DNA of 64,000 bases from Nodularia sp. NIES-3585 (GTDB lineage Bacteria > Cyanobacteriota > Cyanobacteriia > Cyanobacteriales > Nostocaceae), in the NCBI RefSeq assembly GCF_002218065.1, contig NZ_BDUB01000001.1, forward strand, positions 3,257,270 through 3,321,269, written 5' to 3'. The notes beneath the pieces were generated by a model, which had not been told where the DNA came from, made no database searches, and saw only the letters and a program-made list of their open reading frames with translations. The position numbers and the translations under genes are program-made. Below are positions 26,028 to 34,439 of the stretch, piece by piece. Every line of letters begins with the position of its first letter. Within the stretch, counting starts at the first letter, position 1.

Positions 26028-27686
26028 ATGACAACACCCATTGAATTTAATTTATTTGCGCCTTACAACAAAGGAGCGGCATTAATTGGCTCTTTTGATG
26101 ATGGACAAGAAATACCAATGAAAAGGAGCGAGGATGGCTATTTTCGCACAACTGTTGAACTAGAAGATGGCATCTATGAATATAAATTCAGGGTTCAGTC
26201 AAATTCATGGTTTTTTGAACCGGAACAGTGGGTTGATGTGATAGACCCTTACGCCACTGATATTAATGGAACAAGTGGCGAAAATCACGGTATTGTCCGA
26301 GTCAAAGATGGACAAAGAATTGTTGATACTTACGTTTGGCAACATGATGATAAACCTTTACCTGCTGACCATGAATTAGTAATTTATGAATTGCACGTTG
26401 GTGATTTTTCTGGTGGTGAAGATGACCGACACGCGCGAGGAAAATATAAACACGTCATTGAAAAGTTAGATTATTTGTGTGAATTGGGAATCAACGCTAT
26501 TGAGTTGATGCCAATCAAAGAATATCCGGGAAGTTATAGTTGGGGTTATAATCCCTGTTATTTCTTTGCTACTGAATCTAGTTATGGTTCTACTGTTGAG
26601 TTAAAGCAGCTGATTGATGAATGTCACAGTAGGGGCATTCGTGTAATTATGGATGGTATATATAACCACTCAGAAGCTTCAAGTCCATTAACTCAAATTG
26701 ATCATGATTATTGGTATCACCATTCTCCGCGTGACGCTGAAAATAACTGGGGGCCTGAGTTTAATTACGAACATTATGATGAGATTCTAGAAATTTACCC
26801 AGCCCGGAAGTTCATTGGTGATACAATTCGTTTTTGGATTACAGAATATCATATAGATGGTATTCGCTATGATGCTGCCAGACAAATTGCTAACTATGAT
26901 TTCATGCATTGGATTGTTCAAGAAACCAAAAAAACTGCTGGTAGTAAGACTTTTTATAACATTGCTGAACATATACCCGAAACTACCAGTATTACCAATA
27001 TAGATGGTCCAATGGATGGTTGTTGGCACGACAGTTTTCGTCATACAATCATGGTGCATATTTGTGGTGACACTTTTGATTTAGAAAGTCTTAAAGACGT
27101 AATTGATGGTAAACGTCAAGGCTTTATGGGTACAACCAATGTGGTGAATTATCTGACTAACCATGACCATGAACGGACTATGTTAGAACTGGCTAATCGG
27201 CAGATTTTTGAGGAAGAGGGGTTTAACAGAGCTAAATTGGCCGCAGCTATTCTCATGACATCTGTTGGTGTACCTTTAATTTGGATGGGAGAAGAGTTTG
27301 GTGAATACAGACCCAAACAGCCTGAATCATCCAAAATCGAATGGTCACTGCTAAGTAATCATCTAAATCAGCAATTATTTGAATACTACAAGGGGTTGAT
27401 TCATCTGCGTAAAACTAGTCATGCCCTCTACACAGAAAATATTGATTTTATTCACGAAAACCTAGAAACCAAGGTACTAGCTTACAGTCGCTGGAACGAA
27501 GAAGGTTCTCGTGTCGTTGTTGTCGTAAATTTTTCAGAAAATTTCCTTAGTAGTTATCACATTCCTAATTTCCCCTGTGGTGGTACATGGCATGAATGGA
27601 CAGGCAATTATCAGGTTGAGGCTGGGGATGATGGGATGATTACTGACTTAGGGCCATACGAAGCCAAAGTGTTTGTATGGCAGTAA
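26028..27686 (+). CDS. GH13 alpha-glucan enzyme with CBM48 (branching-enzyme-like)
   Basis: A 552-residue GH13 enzyme. Residues about 1-95 form a CBM48/early-set beta-sandwich (FNLFAPYNKGAALIGSFDDG). The (beta/alpha)8 barrel shows region I VIMDGIYNH near 205, region II GIRYDAARQI near 282 with the nucleophile aspartate, region III NIAEHIPE near 320 with the acid/base glutamate, and region IV NYLTNHDHE near 375. A C-terminal beta-domain ends the protein. All catalytic residues are present. It could be a glucan branching enzyme, trehalohydrolase or amylase; it is shorter than typical GlgB. A terminator follows. Confidence 0.85.
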   Translation: MTTPIEFNLFAPYNKGAALIGSFDDGQEIPMKRSEDGYFRTTVELEDGIYEYKFRVQSNSWFFEPEQWVDVIDPYATDINGTSGENHGIVRVKDGQRIVDTYVWQHDDKPLPADHELVIYELHVGDFSGGEDDRHARGKYKHVIEKLDYLCELGINAIELMPIKEYPGSYSWGYNPCYFFATESSYGSTVELKQLIDECHSRGIRVIMDGIYNHSEASSPLTQIDHDYWYHHSPRDAENNWGPEFNYEHYDEILEIYPARKFIGDTIRFWITEYHIDGIRYDAARQIANYDFMHWIVQETKKTAGSKTFYNIAEHIPETTSITNIDGPMDGCWHDSFRHTIMVHICGDTFDLESLKDVIDGKRQGFMGTTNVVNYLTNHDHERTMLELANRQIFEEEGFNRAKLAAAILMTSVGVPLIWMGEEFGEYRPKQPESSKIEWSLLSNHLNQQLFEYYKGLIHLRKTSHALYTENIDFIHENLETKVLAYSRWNEEGSRVVVVVNFSENFLSSYHIPNFPCGGTWHEWTGNYQVEAGDDGMITDLGPYEAKVFVWQ

Positions 27687-27726
27687 TCAAATCTATTTGT
27701 ACTAAGACAGCAATTGTATAGTACAT

Positions 27727-27751
27727 AAAAGGGGACAATATGCCCCCTTTT
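27727..27751 (+). terminator. rho-independent terminator after the GH13 gene
   Basis: AAAAGGGG pairs with CCCCTTTT across a 9-base loop, 41 bp after the stop codon. The stem ends in U residues on the plus strand and would terminate the GH13 transcript. Confidence 0.8.
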
Positions 27752-27854
27752 GAAGTTATGAAAACAAAACAATTCTATATCCGCAGTTATGGAGATTTTT
27801 AAATTTGAGAAATCTCTAAGTTCGTGTTGTACTTTTGATTTAAAATAATATATG

Positions 27855-27924
27855 GGACTCATATTTGATTTATGAAACACACATAGGGTGTGTGATCGAG
27901 GAGAGTACGGCACCAAGATCCACA
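27855..27924. repeat. ~70-bp dispersed repeat, copy B
   Basis: Begins GGACTCATATTTGATTTATG and continues with ACACACATAGGGTGTGTGA and GGAGAGTACGGCACCAAGAT. It matches copy A at 23531-23600 with only a few substitutions. Confidence 0.8.
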
Positions 27925-28050
27925 AAGACGGTGCGTTAGGCTAAAGCCATAACACATCCTACATCCTCTTAGATTTTTTCAATAATCAAATCGGATTCCT
28001 ATATTAACTTCCTTCCTCAGTGGAATAGCAAAAATCACCAATTCTGTTCT

Positions 28051-29094
28051 ATGCACAATAAATTATTTAATACTAACATCAAGAACTCTCACATATTATT
28101 AACACCCAATGAAATAAAAGCAAAATTGCCTTTAACGAAAGGGGCGGAACACACGGTTTTACAACATAGACAGGAAATCAAAAATATTCTTGATTTTCAG
28201 GATAACAGAAAATTTATTGTAGTTGGTCCATGCTCAATTCATGATCCACAAGCAGCACTCGAATATTCCCAGCGATTGAAACTTCTGGCTGAACGAGTCA
28301 AGGATAAACTGCTACTTATTATGAGAGTATACTTTGAAAAACCGAGAACTACTGTAGGATGGAAAGGATTGATTAATGATCCAGATATGGATGATTCTTT
28401 CCATGTAGAAAAGGGTTTATTAACTGCACGTAGTCTGCTAATAAAAATAGCAGAATTGGGTTTACCTGCTGGTACAGAAGCACTAGACCCGATTATACCT
28501 CAATATATTAGTGAGTTGATTACATGGTCTGCCATTGGCGCACGCACTACTGAATCACAAACCCATCGCGAAATGGCTAGTGGTCTTTCCATGCCTGTAG
28601 GTTTTAAAAATGGGACTGATGGTAATATTCAAGTAGCTTTAAATGCTTTGCAATCAGCTAAAAGCTCTCATAATTTCCTGGGTATTAATCATAAGGGACA
28701 AGTTAGTGTCTTTGAAACTAGGGGAAATCCCTATGGTCACGTTATCCTGAGGGGTGGTAGTCAGCCTAATTTTGATGCAGAAAATATCCAACTGGTAGAA
28801 GAAAAATTAAAAGCGGCTAATTTATCACCAAGAATTGTGATTGACTGTAGCCACGGAAATACGAATAAAGATTACACGTTACAACCGACTGTGTTAGAAA
28901 ATGTTATTCAACAAATAGTTGATGGTAATACATCAATAGTCGGTGTCATGCTGGAATCTAACTTGTATGAAGGTAGTCAACCGATGACTGGTAAGCGAGA
29001 AGAATTAAAGTATGGTGTTTCTGTAACTGATAAATGTATTAGTTGGGATGAAACTGAAAAAAGTATTTTGGCGGCTTACCAAAAACTGTCTTAG
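28051..29094 (+). CDS. aroF: 3-deoxy-7-phosphoheptulonate synthase, type I-alpha (AroFGH-like)
   Basis: A 347-residue DAHP synthase of the AroG/AroF/AroH subclass, condensing phosphoenolpyruvate and erythrose-4-phosphate in the first step of aromatic biosynthesis. Visible signatures are VVGPCSIHD near residue 58 (the metal-binding Cys), MRVYFEKPRTTVGWKG near 92, IGARTTESQTHREMASGLSM near 170, GGSQPNFDA and DCSHGNTNKDY near 265-275. An N-terminal extension of the type that carries feedback control is present. A second, type I-beta, DAHP synthase lies at 34440-35504. Confidence 0.95.
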   Translation: MHNKLFNTNIKNSHILLTPNEIKAKLPLTKGAEHTVLQHRQEIKNILDFQDNRKFIVVGPCSIHDPQAALEYSQRLKLLAERVKDKLLLIMRVYFEKPRTTVGWKGLINDPDMDDSFHVEKGLLTARSLLIKIAELGLPAGTEALDPIIPQYISELITWSAIGARTTESQTHREMASGLSMPVGFKNGTDGNIQVALNALQSAKSSHNFLGINHKGQVSVFETRGNPYGHVILRGGSQPNFDAENIQLVEEKLKAANLSPRIVIDCSHGNTNKDYTLQPTVLENVIQQIVDGNTSIVGVMLESNLYEGSQPMTGKREELKYGVSVTDKCISWDETEKSILAAYQKLS

Positions 29095-29101
29095 TTCGTA
29101 T

Positions 29102-29119
29102 TCAGGACTTTAGTCCTGA
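29102..29119. repeat. short palindrome downstream of the DAHP synthase gene
   Basis: TCAGGACT and AGTCCTGA form an 8-bp stem with a 2-base centre, starting 8 bp after the stop codon. No U-tract follows, so it may be a dispersed palindrome rather than a terminator. Another dyad, CGTAAACCACCA against TGGTGGGTTACG, lies at about 29211-29252. Confidence 0.6.
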
Positions 29120-29363
29120 TATGAGGGCTAATATCGAGTCCGGTGAGTTAGTGATGATTAGGGAACACCAAAAAATTAATTGCCCAAAAATTGTATTCGG
29201 GGAAAGCGATCGCGTAAACCACCATCAAGTTAAGGGATAGTGGTGGGTTACGGACTATCGTCCTCACCCACCCTACAAATTGGGGATTTTATTCCTTGGA
29301 AGTCCCTTACCACCATAGTTGCACCCCTCCCCCAACCCCGCAAGGGAGGAGGGGAGAACAGGA

Positions 29364-31274
29364 TTAAATAGACCGAATTTCTTTTAAATACACCCTAGTA
29401 AATGGTTCATCCTCTCCCAAGGTGTAGTCTTCAATTAGACCACGACGACGGATAGAAATGTCGTTTTCTTTCTTAATCACCACTGTAGAATCATCGAAGA
29501 CATCCCGCGCTAACATCATCTCTGTTGCTGTGGGATTATTTAAAACTACTATGTTACTTCCCTGGTAAAACATCCCCTCTTCTTCCAGGATTGATTCTTC
29601 ATACTCAGTAATCAGTAAATCAAGTTTGGGATTACGCAGCAAAGTTTGGACGTTACTATTGTAATCGTTGCGTAATGGTTTTTGCGCCCGATTGACAAAC
29701 ACGGCATCATGGCAAACAGCACCTATTGTCCAATCAGGATGTTGCGAGAGAATATGGTCAATTGTTTCTTGCAATTCCTCAACTGAAATTTTATTAAAGG
29801 TGATGATCGGTATCCGGGAATTTAACCCAGATTCAAAAAATGTTTCTAAGATATGGGAAGGGACATCAACACTTTCACCAACAGCAGGATTAAGATGCAT
29901 CAAAATTCCTGGTGCGGCGTTAATTTCCAGAATGGCAAAGTTACTATTGGTCTTCCAAGATTCTGACAGGTTTTCGGCAATGACATCAATGCCTAGACAA
30001 GTTAGCCGGAAGTGTTGGGCAATGTCTTGGGCTAAGATAATGTTGTCGTTGTGAATTGTAGATGTAGCATCAATGCTGATGCCTCCAGCTGAAAGATTGG
30101 CAACTTTGCGAAGATAAACAGTGCGTCCTTTTTTGATCACACTCTCTAGGGAAAAACCTTGTTCTTCCAGGTAAAGTTCCATCGCTTCATCAGTCTGAAT
30201 TTTAGACATCGGCGAGGTGGGTGTATCCAAGCGTGCTGGTTGGCGATTTTCTTGGCGAATTAACTCTGCAATAGTTGAGTAACCATCACCTGTAACTGAT
30301 GCGGGACGGCGTTCAATGGCGGCGACAAATTTACCATTAACACACAACAAGCGAAAATCTGTTCCCGAAATGCTCTTTTCCACAATTATCCGCGTTGGCT
30401 GGTCTTCGGGAATTGCTGCTAATGCACTACTATAAGCAGATTCTAGTTCTTTGGAATCTCGCACACCAGCTGTTACGCCAATTCCTTTATGACCAACTAC
30501 TGGTTTAACTGCGACTGGGTAACGAATTTCTTTTGCTACCGCTAAGGCTTCTCTTTCAGAAAAAACAATATCACCTTCTGGAATTGGTAAACCCAATGTT
30601 TGCATGAAGATTTTGCATTCATCTTTACGGGTGGTGAAATCTGAATCTAGATGGCTATCGCAATCAAAGGTTGTGGCTATACCACGAACTTGTTTTTTTC
30701 CATAGCCATATTGCATGAGTGCTTCTGACCATAGATAAAAGGTAGGAATACCTTTTTCGTAAGCTGTTCGTAATAGGGCGTAAACTGTGGGACCGCCGTA
30801 GACAGATTCGCGGAATCGTTTTTGAAGGGTTAGCAGTTCTTCATCAAGGAAGAATTTTTGGTTTTGGTTGATGGCTTCAAACCAATCCCAGACAAGATAA
30901 ACTACTGCTCTATTGGTGCGTTCATGCAACGATTGAATACTGATGCGTGCGTAATCTGCATCTGGCTTGACACTCCAACGGTTGAGGTGTAAACCCATGT
31001 CTAGCTTACCTACTTCTGAGGCTACTCTGGCAAACAGATGGGCATGGGATTCGTAGGTTTGTTCGCGTAGATGCGGATAGCGATCGCCTATCCTAGAGAT
31101 ATAATCTTCAATGGGTAGCGGCTGTCTAGACTCAATCAGAGCAAAATCAAATACTAGCGCCCCTGTATCTAAATATGGGTTAGGCCCTAAGTAATGCTTG
31201 AAATTAAAAATATCGAATAGATCCGTTTTTCTAGCATTAATGCGGACTAATCCGTTGCTTTTTTGTTGAACCAT
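29364..31274 (-). CDS. cphA2: cyanophycin synthetase 2 (short form)
   Basis: A 636-residue relative of cyanophycin synthetase. The N-terminal domain (about 1-160) and ATP-grasp domain (about 210-480; YPVAVKPVVGHKGIGVTAG, then FAILEINAAPGILMHLNP near 450) are intact. The Mur-ligase-like domain is cut down: where CphA1 has a GTNGKT P-loop after IPI, this reads IPIITFNKISVEELQ, and the protein stops about 250 residues short of CphA1. That matches CphA2 of N2-fixing cyanobacteria, reported to rebuild cyanophycin from beta-aspartyl-arginine with one ATP site. It is divergent from a small gene and cphB. Confidence 0.9.
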   Translation of the reverse strand: MVQQKSNGLVRINARKTDLFDIFNFKHYLGPNPYLDTGALVFDFALIESRQPLPIEDYISRIGDRYPHLREQTYESHAHLFARVASEVGKLDMGLHLNRWSVKPDADYARISIQSLHERTNRAVVYLVWDWFEAINQNQKFFLDEELLTLQKRFRESVYGGPTVYALLRTAYEKGIPTFYLWSEALMQYGYGKKQVRGIATTFDCDSHLDSDFTTRKDECKIFMQTLGLPIPEGDIVFSEREALAVAKEIRYPVAVKPVVGHKGIGVTAGVRDSKELESAYSSALAAIPEDQPTRIIVEKSISGTDFRLLCVNGKFVAAIERRPASVTGDGYSTIAELIRQENRQPARLDTPTSPMSKIQTDEAMELYLEEQGFSLESVIKKGRTVYLRKVANLSAGGISIDATSTIHNDNIILAQDIAQHFRLTCLGIDVIAENLSESWKTNSNFAILEINAAPGILMHLNPAVGESVDVPSHILETFFESGLNSRIPIITFNKISVEELQETIDHILSQHPDWTIGAVCHDAVFVNRAQKPLRNDYNSNVQTLLRNPKLDLLITEYEESILEEEGMFYQGSNIVVLNNPTATEMMLARDVFDDSTVVIKKENDISIRRRGLIEDYTLGEDEPFTRVYLKEIRSI

Positions 31275-31744
31275 TGATAATACACCTTCAGCTAAACACC
31301 CTGAATCTGTAATTTTATTTATCGATTATTTAGATTTATGAATTGTAGTCGAGTTTAGATGATTATTTGGCAATTATTCAGGTTTTTTAGATTAGATAAA
31401 GTTATACCCATTTATTATACCGTTATTTATACGCATTTTCAACTAATCCACAGCATAATTGAGTCCCGATGACCAATAGTTCCTTCATGGTACAAGCTCC
31501 CAGATTTATCTGTGGATCGGATCTAAAATTGTTTGACCCATAAACTAAATAATATCGTCCCTAAATATTATAAATCATCAAACATATAACTTTTGAAAGA
31601 TGAAATTGACTTCCTAAATTTATACACTCCGAAAAGATATTTTGTGAAAAACAACAATACATGAATTATCCCTACAAGGGTCATGAATAAAAGTGATGTG
31701 AATTCGGTCGATGTCCAATATAGATTTCGAGGAGACAGCAACTG
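31275..31744. other. divergent promoter region of cphA2 and the small gene
   Basis: A 470-bp A/T-rich region between opposing genes. It includes CCAGATTTATCTGTGG at 31500-31515 (the motif of the 3746-3848 repeat). I did not find a convincing NtcA site (GTA-N8-TAC). A GAGGAG ribosome-binding site lies at 31730-31735, before the small gene. Confidence 0.5.
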
Positions 31745-31954
31745 ATGAATATGGATAGTAAACAAGCTGCTCTTAGAGATGAAATTCGTCAACTTGCTGA
31801 AGAAGCTTTTCATCGCAGGTTAATTTCTGGTCATGGAGATGGGCCAGACACCAATGAGTATCAAATTGTTTATCAGGGTAAGCCCAGGCATATTCCACTG
31901 GAACAAGCTCGTTTTTTTTTAATTAACTTGCTTTACAAAAGCCAAGTTTGTTAA
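31745..31954 (+). CDS. small conserved protein between cphA2 and cphB
   Basis: A 69-residue acidic-to-neutral soluble protein (MNMDSKQAALRDEIRQLAEE at the start) with a helical N-terminus, a polar HGDGPDTNEYQIVYQG turn and a hydrophobic C-terminal helix (ARFFLINLLYKSQVC). A GAGGAG site about 9 bp upstream supports translation. No family is recognised. A small gene in this position between the divergent cphA2 and cphB2 is also what I recall from Nostoc sp. PCC 7120, which supports its being real. Confidence 0.75.
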   Translation: MNMDSKQAALRDEIRQLAEEAFHRRLISGHGDGPDTNEYQIVYQGKPRHIPLEQARFFLINLLYKSQVC

Positions 31955-32398
31955 AGCTCTGCTATCCAACCTCTGACTTGAAAAATTCAACTATCATCAG
32001 CCTGAGTGACTAATAAGCTGCCATGCACCTAGGGTTTTCAAAGACTCCAGGCTATAGAAGTGTTTTAGCCTCCAAATTATATGATGGAGATGGGTGACAG
32101 ATGCAATAGTGCAATTTTGGCAAGTTATTGATGCTGTTAAATTGATTTTGGTTTAACTATTATCAGAGACGGATAATAGCAGATTTACCCTAAAATAGAC
32201 CATTTTTAAATAACAAACAGCGCCGCTAGAGCTAGCTCTAGCGGCGCTTGATTTTCGAGACTTAATTTAGTTGCCGCTGATTATTTATTTAGGCATTAAT
32301 CTGACTTGTTATCTCGTAATCTATCAATCGGATGATTTTATGGATATAATTGTCATGCTTTATTGAAATTAATTAATTAATTAATATCAGGAGTGATC
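31955..32398. other. upstream region of cyanophycinase
   Basis: About 444 bp containing a 28-bp perfect palindrome (32220-32247) and a run of ATTAATTAATTA near 32367-32385. The promoter for cyanophycinase is presumably after the palindrome. An AGGAG site at 32389-32393 precedes the start. Confidence 0.55.
32220..32247 (+). terminator. 28-bp perfect palindrome, probable terminator
   Basis: GCGCCGCTAGAGCT is followed at once by its exact complement AGCTCTAGCGGCGC, and then TTGATTTTCG. It is preceded by an A-rich stretch. A fully symmetric, GC-rich stem of this length between the small gene and cphB suggests a transcription terminator, though it lies 265 bp after the small gene. Confidence 0.55.
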
Positions 32399-33253
32399 AT
32401 GATGGACAGTGCAATTAAACGCCAGCTGGTGATTATTGGGGGAGCTGAAGACAGAGACGGAGATTCCCAAATTTTGCGGGAGTTTGTGCGCCGGGCTGGG
32501 GGTCTCAAGTCCAAGATTGTGATTATGACAGCTGCGGCAGAACTACCAAGGGATGCAGGGGAAAATTATATTAGAGTGTTTGAGCGTCTAGGCGCTGAAG
32601 GCGTTCGGATAATTGATACAGAAACCCGTGATGATGCGTCTTCATCTACAGCTTTGGAAGCGATCGCTAAAGCAACTGGGATATTTTTTACAGGGGGAGA
32701 CCAGGCTCGCATCACCAGCATCCTCAAAGATACTGAAATAGATGCCGCAATTCATCAACGGTTCTCTGAAGGTATGGTTGTAGCAGGTACAAGCGCTGGA
32801 GCCGCAGTCATGCCTGATAAAATGATTGTGGAAGGCGATGCTCAGACCCATCCGCGAATGGAAATTGTGGCCATGGGGCCGGGTCTTGGTTTTCTACCGG
32901 GTGTAGTCATTGACCAGCATTTTTCGCAGCGCGGACGCTTGGGACGCTTACTCTCGGCTTTAGTCCAAGAACCTGCGGGATTAGGATTTGGCATTGATGA
33001 GAATACCGCAATGGTAGTGACTGACCATCAAATTGAAGTAATTGGAGAAGGTTCGGTGACAATTATTGATGAATCCGAAGCTACATATAACAATATGGGC
33101 GAAATCTTAAAGGATGAACCCTTGGCGATTTTTGGAGCTAAACTTCATATTTTGCCAGATGGTTATAAATTTGACCTCAAAACCCGTCAGCCTATATTGA
33201 ATCAAAACTCTGTGGCCAATGTCGCCATCCCAGTTAGTTCAACAAACATCTAA
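32399..33253 (+). CDS. cphB: cyanophycinase
   Basis: A 284-residue serine-type exopeptidase of family S51 that releases beta-aspartyl-arginine dipeptides from cyanophycin. With the ATG at 32399 the nucleophile of GTSAGAA is Ser132, as in the characterised cyanobacterial enzyme; FTGGDQARI near 97-105 and DQHFSQRGRLGRL near 174-186 are the other active-site signatures. AGGAG lies 5 bp before this ATG; ATG at 32402 is an alternative. It pairs functionally with the divergent cphA2, whose proposed substrate is the dipeptide this enzyme makes. No cphA1 follows. Confidence 0.93.
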   Translation: MMDSAIKRQLVIIGGAEDRDGDSQILREFVRRAGGLKSKIVIMTAAAELPRDAGENYIRVFERLGAEGVRIIDTETRDDASSSTALEAIAKATGIFFTGGDQARITSILKDTEIDAAIHQRFSEGMVVAGTSAGAAVMPDKMIVEGDAQTHPRMEIVAMGPGLGFLPGVVIDQHFSQRGRLGRLLSALVQEPAGLGFGIDENTAMVVTDHQIEVIGEGSVTIIDESEATYNNMGEILKDEPLAIFGAKLHILPDGYKFDLKTRQPILNQNSVANVAIPVSSTNI

Positions 33254-33377
33254 TCTTTTAGTCATGTTTTTTCATATAGTAACAATACTCATTGCTGAGT
33301 AATACCAGCAAATTGAGGCCTGTGATATCATAGGAGACTGCTGCATAAATTTAAAATAAATAGCAAGTGAATCGATT

Positions 33378-33647
33378 ATGGCTCTGACGCAACAGCGCAA
33401 ACAAGAAATAATGTCGAACTATCAAGTTCACGAAACCGATACTGGATCTGCCGAAGTTCAAGTGGCCATGCTTTCCGACCGCATTAGTCGTCTGAGCTTA
33501 CATCTTCAGGCCAATAAAAAAGACCATTCTTCCCGCCGGGGCTTGTTGAAAATGATTGGTCAGCGCAAGCGCCTTCTTTCCTATATTCAGCAAGGTAGTC
33601 GGGAAAAATATCAGGGTTTAATTGCTCGTCTGGGTATTCGTGGATAG
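33378..33647 (+). CDS. rpsO: 30S ribosomal protein S15
   Basis: An 89-residue S15, the primary 16S-binding protein of the small-subunit platform. [36 protein letters not shown] and the C-terminal [10 protein letters not shown] are the family signature. It is 12 bp upstream of the PAM68-like gene, so the two are very likely co-transcribed. Confidence 0.97.
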   Translation: MALTQQRKQEIMSNYQVHETDTGSAEVQVAMLSDRISRLSLHLQANKKDHSSRRGLLKMIGQRKRLLSYIQQGSREKYQGLIARLGIRG

Positions 33648-33659
33648 GAACTATCGCTT

Positions 33660-34154
33660 ATGTCTGCTGAAGAATCTGAGCGCGATCGCGAAGCCCTGCC
33701 GCAAGCAAATCGCTTACCTTTTGAACCAAAAACAAAGCGCCAAAAACCCCCCAAAGTTGCAAGCAAACCATTAGCACAGCCAAAGACCTCTGAAAAACAG
33801 GTTAGTAAGCAGCCACCTTTCAGTAAAGAAGAGATGGCAATTCCCCAAGTTGTCAGCCAAAGGATGATCCGGCGGGTGGCTGGATTCTGTGGAATACCAA
33901 CAGCTTTGGGTATTACCACGCTAGTAGTCAGCTATTTACTGGCTATTTACTCCGAGATTCAATTGCCTCCCATTGCCGTGTTATTGGTAAATATGGGACT
34001 ATTTGGCCTAGGAGTTTTGGGAATCACTTATGGTGTTCTATCCGCCTCATGGGATGAAGAAAGAGCCGGAAGCCTATTGGGTTTAGGTGAATTTAGTACC
34101 AATTGGGGTCGAATGGTCGAGGTATGGCGCGAAACTCGGCAAAAAAACGTATGA
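33660..34154 (+). CDS. PAM68-like photosystem II assembly protein
   Basis: A 164-residue membrane protein of the PAM68 (DUF3464) family. The first 60 residues are charged and proline-rich. Two transmembrane helices follow, about 77-97 and 102-124 (GITTLVVSYLLAIY and VLLVNMGLFGLGVLGITYG), then the conserved SASWDEERAGSLLGLGEFS and NWGRM segment. PAM68 (Sll0933 in Synechocystis) assists early steps of photosystem II assembly. Pairing with rpsO is a gene order I recall from other cyanobacteria. Confidence 0.88.
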   Translation: MSAEESERDREALPQANRLPFEPKTKRQKPPKVASKPLAQPKTSEKQVSKQPPFSKEEMAIPQVVSQRMIRRVAGFCGIPTALGITTLVVSYLLAIYSEIQLPPIAVLLVNMGLFGLGVLGITYGVLSASWDEERAGSLLGLGEFSTNWGRMVEVWRETRQKNV

Positions 34155-34206
34155 TGCTTGGCGCTCAGATATCAGGATAACTGCGGTATTGGGTGGATTT
34201 TCCAGT

Positions 34207-34240
34207 TAATGTTGAAGTTGAAATTTACTAACTTCAACAT
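34207..34240 (+). terminator. hairpin after the rpsO-PAM68 unit
   Basis: AATGTTGAAGTT and AACTTCAACATT make a 12-bp perfect stem with a 10-base A/T-rich loop, 53 bp after the stop. There is no U-tract behind it, so it may be an RNA-stabilising hairpin instead. Confidence 0.55.
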
Positions 34241-34439
34241 TACTCAGCAAAAATTTATGATGTTTAATTAAACCTAATACTCAGCCGTAAAAATACTGAG
34301 CGCCCTCTGTTTTGTGATCATAAAAATTTTCGTTTTCGATCACTAAATATTTCAACTAAATTTAAATTAAATATAACGCAACAAGATAAATTGGCTCCTA
34401 CTGGTTTGAGGTTTAAGTCAACTAATCAGGTAATTTAAA

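Larger units (their letters stand above)
27687..28050. other. intergenic region with terminator and repeat copies
   Basis: Contains the GH13 terminator (27727-27751), the second copy of the 70-bp repeat (27855-27924) and a GGTGCGTTAGGC...CATAACACATCC dyad (27930-27962). The last 90 bp before aroF/G-type DAHP synthase are A/T-rich and probably promoter. Confidence 0.55.

Noticed and set aside
31275-31744. NtcA-binding site in the cphA2 promoter
   Set aside because: No GTA-N8-TAC at a sensible distance from a -10 box could be found by eye.
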